Below, in pieces: positions 1-8,141 of a stretch of 64,000 nucleotides of DNA; position 1 is the first letter of the stretch, and every line of letters starts with the position of its first letter. The notes under the pieces are model-generated. The model saw only the letters and a list, made by a program, of their open reading frames with translations, did no database searches and was not told where the DNA came from. Both the position numbers and the translations under genes were made by a program. This DNA is from UBA1535 sp002323775 (GTDB lineage Bacteria; Bacillota; Clostridia; Tissierellales; Sedimentibacteraceae): contig DAMAHZ010000004.1 of NCBI GenBank assembly GCA_031993545.1, positions 25,486 through 89,485 on the forward strand, given 5' to 3'.

Positions 1-1
1 A

Positions 2-493
2 GTGGTAGCACTCATGCTAAAGACAGATATTTTATCAAATGATACACCAGAAATATCTAAATTATCAGAGGCGGGAGGCGACAAGGCAGGTGGATATAAT
101 TATGATGAATATGTATCCTCATTAGAAAAAAAATTAGAAAGTATAATTTCAGAGATAGATGGTATAGAAAAGGTTAAAACCATGGTATATACTAAATATT
201 CTCCAAAATTAGAACCAATTTTTAATGAGAATACAAACACAGAATCAAATATTGAAACAGGAAGTGACGGTATAAGAAGGGAGCAAAAAAGAGATAATAT
301 ACAAAAGAATGTTGAAGCAAAGGATAGTAAAAGTGTTCTCGAAAAATATTATGAGTATCCTGATATATCTGGAGTGTTAATTGTTGTAAACTATTCAGGT
401 AATCAAAATATTTATAAAATTTTAATTAATTCAGTAAAAGTTTTACTGGATATAGAGTTAAACAATATCGAAATAATTGTTAGTAAGAATTAA
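2..493 (+). CDS. spoIIIAG: Stage III sporulation protein AG (5' end outside window)
   Basis: SpoIIIAG is part of the SpoIIIA-SpoIIQ channel that links mother cell and forespore. The visible part has the family pattern: a coiled N-terminal stretch (LEKKLESIISEIDGIEKVK), a central low-conservation segment, and a C-terminal half with YPDISGVLIVVNYSG leading into a final beta-alpha unit. The N-terminal transmembrane helix of the family is missing, and the frame is open to the window edge, so the true start is upstream. It precedes spoIIIAH, as in other spore formers. Regulation by a mother-cell sigma factor is expected from the family; its promoter is outside the window. Confidence 0.88.
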   Translation: MVALMLKTDILSNDTPEISKLSEAGGDKAGGYNYDEYVSSLEKKLESIISEIDGIEKVKTMVYTKYSPKLEPIFNENTNTESNIETGSDGIRREQKRDNIQKNVEAKDSKSVLEKYYEYPDISGVLIVVNYSGNQNIYKILINSVKVLLDIELNNIEIIVSKN

Positions 494-512
494 TAAAAAG
501 GGGGAAATTGAA

Positions 513-1139
513 ATGACATTTAAAAAGGAGACGTTCATATTTTTAACATCATTAGCATTAATATTGATTATAGGTTACATAAATTTAATTATGTCAAAAA
601 ATGCTGATAAGGAAGGACAGATTTTTGATGAAGCTACATTGCAAAAAAGACAAGAGGAATTTGCAAAATTAACGAGTGACGTAACAGATAAGACTGATTT
701 AGGGGATATTTTAAACAATGGTAACTCTGATAATACAGGTGATACAGGTATACTTAATGTATCTTCAAATAATGATAATCTGGATGTAAGCTTTGAAAAT
801 TTCAAAATAAGCAAGGCAAAAAGCAATTTAGAAATCGTTGATCAGATAGAAAGAACTATTTCAAGTCCGACAATATCACAGGACGCAAAGGATAAATTTG
901 AAGATTTGCTCGTGGCTAAAAACCAGCAAATTCAAATGGAAAGCAGTGTAGAATTGATGCTTAAATCTAAGGGCTATAATAATTTTGTTTGTATAGTTAG
1001 CACAAATAGTATAAAAATCGTAGCCGATAGAGATATTGAAAAAGCAGATGCACTTAAAATACTTGATGTTGTAATGTCTGAAACAAAATTTGATCCTCAG
1101 CAAATAAAAATTGTAAAATTTAATAATAAAGAATTGTAA
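513..1139 (+). CDS. spoIIIAH: Stage III sporulation protein AH
   Basis: SpoIIIAH is the mother-cell membrane protein whose YscJ/FliF-like extracellular domain pairs with forespore SpoIIQ. The 208-aa product has one N-terminal membrane helix (about residues 7-27), a low-complexity Asn/Asp-rich linker, and a C-terminal ring-building domain ending in DPQQIKIVKF. I chose ATG 513 because AAGGGGGA lies just upstream; the longer frame from 477 overlaps spoIIIAG and adds a charged tail before the membrane helix. It is the last gene of the spoIIIA operon and is followed by an unusual hairpin-rich gap. Confidence 0.9.
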   Translation: MTFKKETFIFLTSLALILIIGYINLIMSKNADKEGQIFDEATLQKRQEEFAKLTSDVTDKTDLGDILNNGNSDNTGDTGILNVSSNNDNLDVSFENFKISKAKSNLEIVDQIERTISSPTISQDAKDKFEDLLVAKNQQIQMESSVELMLKSKGYNNFVCIVSTNSIKIVADRDIEKADALKILDVVMSETKFDPQQIKIVKFNNKEL

Positions 1140-1168
1140 AATTTTAAGTTCTCTGTTATAATTATAAT

Positions 1169-1336
1169 GTCTTGTGCGACAAGACGCAAGTAAACTAATA
1201 ACACTTAGTTTTACTATTTGTTATTAGTTTGTATGCTTTTTATTAAATTGGAAATTTTTCTTCCAATTTAATGACTGAAGAATCGGAATGATTCTTCTAT
1301 AGAGCGAATAGAGTTTGCTCTGTGAACGCAGTTCAC
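1169..1336. repeat. Array of six consecutive stem-loops before asp23
   Basis: Six perfect or nearly perfect inverted repeats follow one another: 1169-1185 (GTCTTGT-gcg-ACAAGAC), 1192-1230 (11-bp stem AAACTAATAAC/GTTATTAGTTT), 1244-1270 (10-bp stem TAAATTGGAA/TTCCAATTTA), 1277-1297 (GAAGAATC/GATTCTTC), 1301-1321 (AGAGCGAA/TTTGCTCT, one G-U pair) and 1322-1336 (GTGAAC-gca-GTTCAC). None is followed by a terminator-like U-tract. The last stem ends 12 nt before the asp23 ribosome site AAAGGA at 1349. Related modules occur at 3424-3469 and 23871-23970. Confidence 0.8.
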
Positions 1337-1364
1337 TTTTTATTAAAGAAAGGATGGTTTTAAT

Positions 1365-1751
1365 ATGACAGAAAAAAATCAAGTTTTTGAAGATGGTCAA
1401 GTAAAGATTTCTGATGAAGTAGTAACTATAATAGCTGGTATAGCAACTACAGGTGTTAAGGGTGTACATAGCATGCACACTGGTTTAGTTGAAGGCTTTT
1501 CAAATTTATTTTCATCAAAAAACAATTATTCAAAGGGTGTTAAGGTTGTTATAGAAGAAAATGTAGTGACACTGGATATCTTTATTAATGTGGTTTATGG
1601 ATGCAAGATTAATGATGTTGCAGCCGAGATACAAAGAACTGTTAAAAAAGAAGTTGAGACTATGACGGATTTAACAGTTTCTGTTGTAAATATTCATGTT
1701 CAAAATATTGTAACCGAAAAAATAGAAAAAAAAGACGAAGAGAATCAATAA
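1365..1751 (+). CDS. yqhY: Asp23/Gls24 family envelope stress protein (YqhY-like)
   Basis: This 128-aa protein is an Asp23/Gls24 (DUF322) member. It has the typical core: VKISDEVVTIIAGIATTGVKGV near residues 13-34, GVKVVIEENVVTLDIFINVVYG in the middle and a C-terminal segment ending VVNIHVQNIV. Members are cytosolic or membrane-associated and linked to envelope homeostasis. The position between the spoIIIA operon and nusB matches yqhY of Bacillus, although accB and accC, which sit between them there, are absent here. The stop codon abuts the nusB ATG, so the two are co-translated. Confidence 0.87.
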   Translation: MTEKNQVFEDGQVKISDEVVTIIAGIATTGVKGVHSMHTGLVEGFSNLFSSKNNYSKGVKVVIEENVVTLDIFINVVYGCKINDVAAEIQRTVKKEVETMTDLTVSVVNIHVQNIVTEKIEKKDEENQ

Positions 1752-2180
1752 ATGAATAGAAAAATTACTAGAGAAGAAGCAATAAAAATACTATATTCTA
1801 TGGATATAGGAAATGTATATGATATTAAATTTGTTCAAGAATATCTGGATCATTTTGCAAATGAAGATTCAGATGATTTAACGTTTAATATTGAAGCTAT
1901 TGACATTAATTACCTTGATAAAACAGTGCTTGATATTATAAATAACTTGGAAACTATTGACAAGAAAATCGAGGATAATTCAAAAACATGGAAAATTAAC
2001 AGAATTGCTAAGATTGACTTGTCGATACTTCGAGTTGCATTGGCAGAAATACTATATAATGAGCTTATTCCAAATGCTACATCAATCAATGAGGCTGTAA
2101 AAATAAGCAAAAAATATTCTGCTGATGAATCATATAAATTCATAAACGGGATACTAGGTTCTGTATGCAGAAGCTTGTAA
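1752..2180 (+). CDS. nusB: Transcription antitermination factor NusB
   Basis: NusB (142 aa, usual length) binds boxA RNA with ribosomal protein S10 in rRNA antitermination complexes. The sequence shows the helical NusB fold pattern: REEAIKILYSMDIGN near the N-terminus, the central KINRIAKIDLSILRVALAEIL and the diagnostic C-terminal INEAVKISKKYSADESYKFINGILG. The ATG directly follows the yqhY stop without an intergenic base. Gene order with xseA downstream is the common one in Clostridia. Confidence 0.93.
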   Translation: MNRKITREEAIKILYSMDIGNVYDIKFVQEYLDHFANEDSDDLTFNIEAIDINYLDKTVLDIINNLETIDKKIEDNSKTWKINRIAKIDLSILRVALAEILYNELIPNATSINEAVKISKKYSADESYKFINGILGSVCRSL

Positions 2181-2181
2181 G

Positions 2182-2222
2182 TTTAAAATGCGTTTGTATG
2201 CACGATATGTAAACATTTTAAA
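2182..2222. other. Stem-loop between nusB and xseA
   Basis: TTTAAAATG at 2182-2190 and CATTTTAAA at 2214-2222 form a 9-bp perfect stem enclosing a loop that can itself partly pair. It ends two bases before the xseA ribosome site AAAGGA. There is no U-tract, so I do not call it a terminator. Confidence 0.55.
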
Positions 2223-2240
2223 TAAAGGAATTTGTATAAA

Positions 2241-3419
2241 ATGAAATTAAAGCCAATTAAAGTATCCATGCTAAATCAATATGTGAAGAACTTGTTAAAA
2301 AGCAATAGCATATTCTATAATCTTTATGTTGAAGGGGAAGTTTCTAATATTAAGATTAGTAAAACAGGCTATACTTTTTTTACGCTAAAAGATGAAAGCT
2401 CTGCTATAAGCTGTGTATGTTGTTATCCGGATGAAAATGTATCTGATGGTGATAAAGTCATTGTTAATGGAAAGCTTGAAGTATATGAGGCTAGAGGTAC
2501 TTATCAAATTGTTGTAAATAATATTGAAAAAACAGGGCTTGGCAATATCTTTAAGGAACTTGAGCTTTTAAAGGCTAAGCTAAAGGAAAGAGGCTTGTTT
2601 GATAAAAATAAGGAAATTCCTTTGCTTCCATCTAAAATAGGTGTTGTAACCTCTAAAAATGGAGCGGCTGTTCAAGATATTATAAGAAGCTTTAATATGG
2701 TAAATGCAGGTCTTGACATATCTATTTACGATTGTCTTGTTCAAGGTGAAAATGCTAAGGATAGCATTATTCGTGCAATAAAGCACTTTAATGATGAGGA
2801 AATTGTTGATATTATTCTCATAGCCAGAGGCGGAGGAAGCTCAGAGGATTTAAAGGTGTTTAATGAGCTTGAAGTAGCAGAGGGTATTTTTATGTCTAAA
2901 ATTCCGGTAGTAACTGGTATAGGACATGATACTGATATAACATTGTCAGACTACACAGCTGACGTGCATTGTCATACTCCTACAGCAGCTGCTGAATACA
3001 TAATACGAGGATATAAGAATATAAATCTGCAATTAGAAGCATATTTCAAAGAATTAGTTGTTAAAACAAAAAACGAGCTAAAATATATTGAAGCAAGCTT
3101 AAATACTTATCAATATATTTTAAAAACGCATAATCCGCAAAATATTATTATAATGCTGAAAAATCAATGTGATATGCAAAAAACAAAGCTGTCAAACCAT
3201 AAGGATAACGAGTTAAGCAAGAAGCTAAACAGTTTAAATTTAATGTATGAGAGAATTTTAGGTCATGATTATAGGAAACAGCTTAAAAATGGATATTCCT
3301 TGATTTTTGATAAGGATAATAATCTTATAAAAAGCGTGGATAATGTAAATACAGGTGAAAAAATCAAAATAATGTTTGACAAATTTAGTATAGAAGCAGA
3401 AATAACTAATGTCTTATAA
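2241..3419 (+). CDS. xseA: Exodeoxyribonuclease VII large subunit
   Basis: XseA is the catalytic subunit of the single-strand-specific exonuclease VII. An N-terminal OB-fold (about residues 1-100) is followed by the nuclease core with GVVTSKNGAAVQDII, the glycine-rich ARGGGSSEDLKVFNE segment and GIGHDTDITLSDYTAD, all family signatures, then a coiled helical region and a short C-terminal tail. ATG 2241 is preferred to TTG 2232, because the AAAGGA site at 2225-2230 is too close to the TTG. The small subunit gene xseB follows. Confidence 0.94.
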   Translation: MKLKPIKVSMLNQYVKNLLKSNSIFYNLYVEGEVSNIKISKTGYTFFTLKDESSAISCVCCYPDENVSDGDKVIVNGKLEVYEARGTYQIVVNNIEKTGLGNIFKELELLKAKLKERGLFDKNKEIPLLPSKIGVVTSKNGAAVQDIIRSFNMVNAGLDISIYDCLVQGENAKDSIIRAIKHFNDEEIVDIILIARGGGSSEDLKVFNELEVAEGIFMSKIPVVTGIGHDTDITLSDYTADVHCHTPTAAAEYIIRGYKNINLQLEAYFKELVVKTKNELKYIEASLNTYQYILKTHNPQNIIIMLKNQCDMQKTKLSNHKDNELSKKLNSLNLMYERILGHDYRKQLKNGYSLIFDKDNNLIKSVDNVNTGEKIKIMFDKFSIEAEITNVL

Positions 3420-3423
3420 AAAG

Positions 3424-3469
3424 GCGAGCTTTGTTCGCTCTATGGACATTGTGTCTTGCCAAGCAAGAC
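3424..3469. repeat. Two triloop stem-loops before xseB
   Basis: Two short stems with 3-nt loops occur: GCGAGC-ttt-GTTCGC at 3424-3438 (one G-U pair) and GTCTTGC-caa-GCAAGAC at 3453-3469. The second is nearly the same as the module at 1169-1185. The first, read on the opposite strand with its flank, begins ATAGAGCGAA as does the module at 1299-1308. The second stem ends 7 nt before the xseB ribosome site AAGGAG at 3477. Confidence 0.72.
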
Positions 3470-3488
3470 GATATACAAGGAGCATAAT

Positions 3489-3680
3489 ATGAATTTTGAA
3501 AGCTTTGAAGAAGCTATGGAAGTTTTAAAGGTTACGGTTGATGAATTTGACAATGGAAAGCATATGAATTTAGATGATTTAATCGAAAATTATGAAAAGG
3601 GTATACTTGCATATAATTATTGTATTAAAAAGCTTGAGGAAACACAGAATAGAATAAAAATAATAGATGGCAAGGAATAA
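3489..3680 (+). CDS. xseB: Exodeoxyribonuclease VII small subunit
   Basis: XseB is the small helical subunit that binds multiple copies of XseA. The 63-aa product has the family pattern: MNFESFEEAMEVLKVTVDEFDNG followed by LDDLIENYEKGILAYNYCIKKLEETQNRI. ATG 3489 has AAGGAG at 3477-3482; the longer frame from TTG 3456 would run through a hairpin and gives non-family residues. Directly followed by tlyA; the ispA and dxs genes often found here in Firmicutes are absent. Confidence 0.92.
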   Translation: MNFESFEEAMEVLKVTVDEFDNGKHMNLDDLIENYEKGILAYNYCIKKLEETQNRIKIIDGKE

Positions 3681-3687
3681 ATAGCAA

Positions 3688-4491
3688 ATGGACAGATTAG
3701 ATGTTTTGATGTTTAATTTAGGACTAGCTAAGAGCAGAGAAAAAGCTAAGCAAATGATAATTTCAAATACAGTCCATGTAGATGGCAAGTTAGTAAACAA
3801 GCCAAGTGCAGTATTTGATGAGCAATGTGAAATAAAGATTGATTTACCAGAAGTTGAATTTGTAAGCCGTGCAGCATTTAAGCTAAAAAAAGCAGTAGAA
3901 GAATTTAACATAGATTTAAAAGATAAAGTTTGCGTTGATGTAGGTGCTTCTACAGGGGGCTTTACTGACTTCATGCTTAAAAATGGCTGTTCTTTAGTGT
4001 ACGCAATAGACTCAGGAAGAAATCAATTAGCAGAGACTTTGCTAAATGATAAAAGAGTTATATCAATGGAAAGGACAAACTTTAGATATATTGATGTGGG
4101 GATATTTAAAGAAAAAATTGATTTTGTCTGTGTTGATGTTTCCTTTATATCTTTAGAGCTAATCATACCTAAAATTGTCGAAATTTGTAATGAAAACACA
4201 GATGTTGTAGCCCTAGTTAAACCACAATTCGAGGCTGGCAAAGGTAATGTAGGTAAAAATGGAATTGTAAAAGATAAAAAAATGCACGTTAGTATACTTG
4301 AAAAAGTACATAAGTATTTTTTTGATAATAAATTATTTATAAATGATATTATTTATTCTCCGATTACTGGTGGAGATGGAAATATAGAGTACCTTGTCCA
4401 TGTGAGATGCGACAAGATGAATACTGCTTTTGAAAATAACCTACATGAGATAATTAAAAAAATAACAAATGAATCTTTTAAAAGTCTTTAG
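3688..4491 (+). CDS. tlyA: TlyA family rRNA 2'-O-methyltransferase / hemolysin-like protein
   Basis: TlyA methylates ribosomal RNA 2'-hydroxyls in characterised members. The 267-aa protein has an N-terminal S4 RNA-binding domain (MDRLDVLMFNLGLAKSREKA... to about residue 60) and an FtsJ/RrmJ-type Rossmann methyltransferase. SAM motif I is VDVGASTGG at residues 83-91, and the later ALVKPQFEAGKGNVGKNGIV segment is diagnostic. It begins 7 nt after xseB and sits upstream of argR and recN as in most Firmicutes. Whether it modifies 16S, 23S or both cannot be told from sequence. Confidence 0.92.
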   Translation: MDRLDVLMFNLGLAKSREKAKQMIISNTVHVDGKLVNKPSAVFDEQCEIKIDLPEVEFVSRAAFKLKKAVEEFNIDLKDKVCVDVGASTGGFTDFMLKNGCSLVYAIDSGRNQLAETLLNDKRVISMERTNFRYIDVGIFKEKIDFVCVDVSFISLELIIPKIVEICNENTDVVALVKPQFEAGKGNVGKNGIVKDKKMHVSILEKVHKYFFDNKLFINDIIYSPITGGDGNIEYLVHVRCDKMNTAFENNLHEIIKKITNESFKSL

Positions 4492-4534
4492 GTCTTTGGA
4501 GAGACTTTTAAGTCATTTTGAAGAAATACTTTAG

Positions 4535-4550
4535 TAGCTCAGCAGAGCTA
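4535..4550. other. Short stem-loop in tlyA-argR gap
   Basis: TAGCTC-agca-GAGCTA is a perfect 6-bp stem with a 4-nt loop. It resembles the intergenic modules elsewhere in size but shares no core sequence with them. A run of seven A follows, not T. A TATAAT at 4562-4567 could be the argR -10 box, but no convincing -35 was found. Confidence 0.4.
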
Positions 4551-4617
4551 AAAAAATATATTATAATACAAAACAACATTATTCTATTGTTATAGAAGAA
4601 AGGAAAATAAGAAGAAA

Positions 4618-5070
4618 ATGAAAAAATACACAAGACAATTAAAAATTTTAGAGATGATAACATCATCGGAGATTGAAACACAAGAGGAATTAGCAGATGG
4701 CTTAAAGGCTATAAATATTGATGTTACTCAAGCTACAATTTCAAGAGATATTAAAGAGCTTAGACTTATCAAAACTGTGTCAAAAAGTGGTAAGCAAAAA
4801 TATGCGACAATTGCACAAAGTCAAGAAGGTATAGCTGAAAGATTAAATAAAATGTTTGAAAATTCAGTTGTTTCAATTGATGATGCTATGAACATAATTA
4901 TAGTTAAAACAATACCGGGAGCGGCACAAATATGCGCTTCAGCTATTGATTATATGGGATTAGAAAATGTAGTCGGCACTTTAGCTGGTAATGACAGCGT
5001 ATTTGTTGCTATAAAAAGTTTAGAAGCTGTTGAAGAAATAATGGAAGAATTCAGAAAAGTTATAAGATAA
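4618..5070 (+). CDS. argR: Arginine repressor ArgR
   Basis: ArgR (150 aa, usual length) is the arginine-dependent hexameric repressor of arginine metabolism genes. Residues 1-70 form the winged helix-turn-helix (QEELADGLKAINIDVTQATISRDIKELRLIK) and the C-terminal half is the oligomerisation and arginine-binding domain (IPGAAQICASAIDYMG). The usual GDDT arginine-contact motif reads G124-N125-D126-S127 here, a change at the first acidic residue. Placement between tlyA and recN is the standard Firmicute context. No NAD kinase gene lies between tlyA and argR. Confidence 0.92.
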   Translation: MKKYTRQLKILEMITSSEIETQEELADGLKAINIDVTQATISRDIKELRLIKTVSKSGKQKYATIAQSQEGIAERLNKMFENSVVSIDDAMNIIIVKTIPGAAQICASAIDYMGLENVVGTLAGNDSVFVAIKSLEAVEEIMEEFRKVIR

Positions 5071-5090
5071 GCTATTTGGGAGAATATTTT

Positions 5091-6770
5091 ATGTTATTGA
5101 ATTTAAGTATAAAAAATTTAGCTGTTTTTAAGGATGTATCGATAGATTTTACTAAGGGCTTCAATATCATCACAGGAGAAACTGGAGCGGGAAAATCTAT
5201 TCTAATTGAAGCTTTGTTTTTAATTATTGGCTCAAGAGCAAGCAAAGAACTGATAAGAAAAGATTGCAAAAGCGCTTTTTTGAGTGCTGCGTTTGATATT
5301 TCTAAAAATATAAAGGCAAGTAAATTTTTAAATGAAAATAACATATTTATTGAAGATGATGATTTTCTTATAATTTCAAGAGAACTTTTAGATACTGGAA
5401 AAAGTATAAACAAAATAAATAATAATGTAGTATCTATAAATATATTGAAAGAGCTGGGAATTTTTCTTTTAGATATATATGGACAATTTGAACAGCAATA
5501 TATTTATAAGAAAGAAAATCATATTATTTTATTGGACAACTTAATAAATAAAGAAATTACTCCAGTTTTATCTGAATATGAATTGCTTTATGGTACGTAT
5601 AGAAAAAAACTGTCAGAAATAGGCAGTTTGACGGACAAGCTATATAATAAGGATAAAAAATTAGAGCAGTATAGCTACGAGATAAATGAGATAGAAGAAG
5701 CATCCTTGCAGGAGGATGAAGAAGATAATTTGATTAAGGAGCTTAAAAAACTATCAAATATGAAAGAAATACAAGCTTCTTTGTTCGAAATTGAAAAGAA
5801 ACTTGTAAAAAATGATAATTCTGCTATAAATAATATCAATAGCTCATATAGCTTATTAAATAAAATTAAAAATTATGATGATAATATAAATAAATATATC
5901 GAAAGATTTGACTTTATAATAGATGAACTGCAAGATTTAGGCTTTGATATAATTGATTATTCTGACAATTTAGAGCTTGATAATCAAAGATTAGAGGAAG
6001 TTGAGGACAGAATTTCTCTCATAAATAGTTTAAAGAGAAAATATGGTTATAATATAAGTAAAATCAATGAATATAAAGAAAGTGTTCAAAATGAATACAA
6101 TATACTGCTTGATGCTGAAAGTAAATTAAATTCGTTAAATAAAGAATTGCAGTCTACAAAAGCTGATTTAATTAAAACAGCTTCTACAATGACTGATTTA
6201 AGAAAAAATGCAGCAGATTTTCTTGAGAAAAATATGGCAGTAGAGCTAGAAGACTTAAATATGAAAAATATTCAATTTAAAGTCAAATTTGATGCAAAAA
6301 ATGATTTTTCATCAAATGGATTAGATGATATTGAATTTTTAATGTCAACTAATGCCGGAGCTGACTTAAACGCTATACATAAAATAGTTTCTGGCGGCGA
6401 AGCATCAAGAATAATGCTTGCCATAAAGAAATTAAGCTGTGATAATGACTTTATTACAAGCTTAGTTTTTGATGAAATTGATACTGGAATTAGTGGAAAG
6501 ACTTCACAAATGGCAGGAAATAAGATGAAGTTTATTTCAAAAAATAGCCAAGTTATATGTGTAACACATTCTCCGCAAATTGCTTCGATATCTGATAATC
6601 ATTTTATGATAGAAAAAAACAGCTCATCAAATGAAACAATAAGTATTGTAAAAAAATTAAATGATAACGAAAAAACTAATGAAATTGCAAGACTTTTAAG
6701 CGGTATGAACATAACACAAAAATCCCTAAATAACGCAAAGGAACTAATTGAATCTAATAAAAATGCTTAA
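5091..6770 (+). CDS. recN: DNA repair protein RecN
   Basis: RecN is an SMC-like ATPase acting early at double-strand breaks. The 559-aa product has Walker A GETGAGKS at residues 29-36, a long central coiled-coil region, and a C-terminal half with the signature VSGGEASRIMLAIK and Walker B LVFDEIDTGISG. I chose ATG 5091, which has GGGAGA 7 nt upstream; the TTG at 5076 lies within that site. It overlaps nothing and follows argR by 20 nt. Confidence 0.94.
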   Translation: MLLNLSIKNLAVFKDVSIDFTKGFNIITGETGAGKSILIEALFLIIGSRASKELIRKDCKSAFLSAAFDISKNIKASKFLNENNIFIEDDDFLIISRELLDTGKSINKINNNVVSINILKELGIFLLDIYGQFEQQYIYKKENHIILLDNLINKEITPVLSEYELLYGTYRKKLSEIGSLTDKLYNKDKKLEQYSYEINEIEEASLQEDEEDNLIKELKKLSNMKEIQASLFEIEKKLVKNDNSAINNINSSYSLLNKIKNYDDNINKYIERFDFIIDELQDLGFDIIDYSDNLELDNQRLEEVEDRISLINSLKRKYGYNISKINEYKESVQNEYNILLDAESKLNSLNKELQSTKADLIKTASTMTDLRKNAADFLEKNMAVELEDLNMKNIQFKVKFDAKNDFSSNGLDDIEFLMSTNAGADLNAIHKIVSGGEASRIMLAIKKLSCDNDFITSLVFDEIDTGISGKTSQMAGNKMKFISKNSQVICVTHSPQIASISDNHFMIEKNSSSNETISIVKKLNDNEKTNEIARLLSGMNITQKSLNNAKELIESNKNA

Positions 6771-6800
6771 TTTTATTATATAAAAAATTTTTAAATATAA

Positions 6801-6826
6801 AGATTTTAAATTTTCATTTAAAATCT
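6801..6826. terminator. Stem-loop after recN
   Basis: AGATTTTAAAT-tttc-ATTTAAAATCT is a perfect 11-bp stem in the 146-bp recN-spoIVB gap. It is wholly A/T-rich and has no U-tract, so termination is possible but unproven; it marks the likely boundary between recN and the sporulation genes. Confidence 0.45.
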
Positions 6827-6916
6827 CAAATAAATTATAGTTTTATAGCTTTTAGACAATAGAATAATAAAATTTATAATGGTTAAATTAAAATTAAAAT
6901 TTTTAAGGAGTGTGTG

Positions 6917-8017
6917 ATGAAACATTTTAAAGGAAAAATTTTAATTTTAATAACCGTAATTTGCGTTATAGTTGGAACGGTATACTTTTTTGATAATAAT
7001 TTAAAAGTTTCTTATAAATATTTTAATCCCTTTATCACTGATGAGGAGGTTAGTTTTGAAAAACGTTATGTAATACCCGGAGGTCAAACTATTGGAGTTG
7101 AGCTAAAAACAAAGGGTATTCTAGTAGTTGGGCTTGCTGATGTTGTAAATAATAATAAAATTTCTATATCTCCGGCAAAAGATGCCGGAATGCACATAGG
7201 AGATAAGATTATATCTGTTGATAATAACCCAGTATCTAAAACGACAGATTTTATATCCTATGTAAAATCTAAGGGAATAAAAGAATATAATATTGAAGTT
7301 GAGAGAAATGGTGACAGAATACAGCTTTTGATGACTCCGGTAAAAAGATACGAGGCTAATGATATTATTTTTGGATTTTGGGCAAGAGATAATATAGCAG
7401 GTATAGGAACAATAACCTACATTGATCCAGAGACTAGAGCATATTCGGCAGTAGGTCACGGAATAACTGACTCAGACACTAAAAAGCTTATAGATATTGA
7501 TTATGGTTTAATTTCAAAGGCAAATATTACAAACATAAAATCTGGTAAAAGAGGCGAACCGGGTGAAATTGTAGGCTATATCTTAAAAGATGAGAATAGG
7601 CTTGGAACTGTAAGAAAAAACACTTCTTTTGGAGTTGTGGGAGAAATCGACGAAAAGAGCATGACATATTTTTCAAGTAGCTTGATAGAAATTGGCAATA
7701 AGGATGATGTGGAAATCGGTCCTGCAAAGATATTGGCTTGTTTAGACCACGAAATTAAGGAGTACGACATAGAAATTATAAAGACATATTATCAAAGCAA
7801 GGCTACTGATAAAAGCTTTATAATCAGAATAGTTGACAAAGAATTATTATCATTGACAAATGGAATAATTCAAGGAATGAGTGGCTGCCCTATCATACAA
7901 AATGGAAAGCTGATAGGAGCTGTAACTCATGTATTTATGAATGACCCTTCTAAAGGTTACGGAATTTACGCACAGTGGCTTTTTGATGAAAATACTCGTA
8001 AAAAATCCGACCTATAG
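6917..8017 (+). CDS. spoIVB: SpoIVB serine peptidase (S55)
   Basis: SpoIVB is the forespore-secreted protease that triggers pro-sigma-K processing. The 366-aa protein has an N-terminal signal anchor (about residues 5-25), a PDZ domain (ISPAKDAGMHIGDKIISVDNNPV) and an S55 catalytic domain with AVGHGI (His) and GMSGCP containing the nucleophile Ser322. The residue after SG is Cys rather than the commoner Ser. ATG 6917 has AAGGAG at 6905-6910; the GTG three bases earlier is less likely. Located just upstream of spo0A as in nearly all endospore formers. Confidence 0.93.
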   Translation: MKHFKGKILILITVICVIVGTVYFFDNNLKVSYKYFNPFITDEEVSFEKRYVIPGGQTIGVELKTKGILVVGLADVVNNNKISISPAKDAGMHIGDKIISVDNNPVSKTTDFISYVKSKGIKEYNIEVERNGDRIQLLMTPVKRYEANDIIFGFWARDNIAGIGTITYIDPETRAYSAVGHGITDSDTKKLIDIDYGLISKANITNIKSGKRGEPGEIVGYILKDENRLGTVRKNTSFGVVGEIDEKSMTYFSSSLIEIGNKDDVEIGPAKILACLDHEIKEYDIEIIKTYYQSKATDKSFIIRIVDKELLSLTNGIIQGMSGCPIIQNGKLIGAVTHVFMNDPSKGYGIYAQWLFDENTRKKSDL

Positions 8018-8141
8018 GAATAAAATTTAAAGGGAATTATCTTATTTTGGCGTATAATATATTACAGACAAAATGTGATAGCTATTTATAATATTGCTTG
8101 TAAAATTATAGCGAGCATAAAAAATCAGGGGGGTTATAATC

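Noticed and set aside
4476..4510. AAAAGTCT/AGACTTTT stem over the tlyA stop as a terminator
   Set aside because: It can pair over 8 bp, but there is no T-run and several competing pairings exist, so it is not annotated.
8018..8141. Possible sigma-H promoter or 0A boxes before spo0A
   Set aside because: AAAGGGAATT at 8029-8038 resembles a sigma-H -35 box, but no matching -10 or TGTCGAA box was found.
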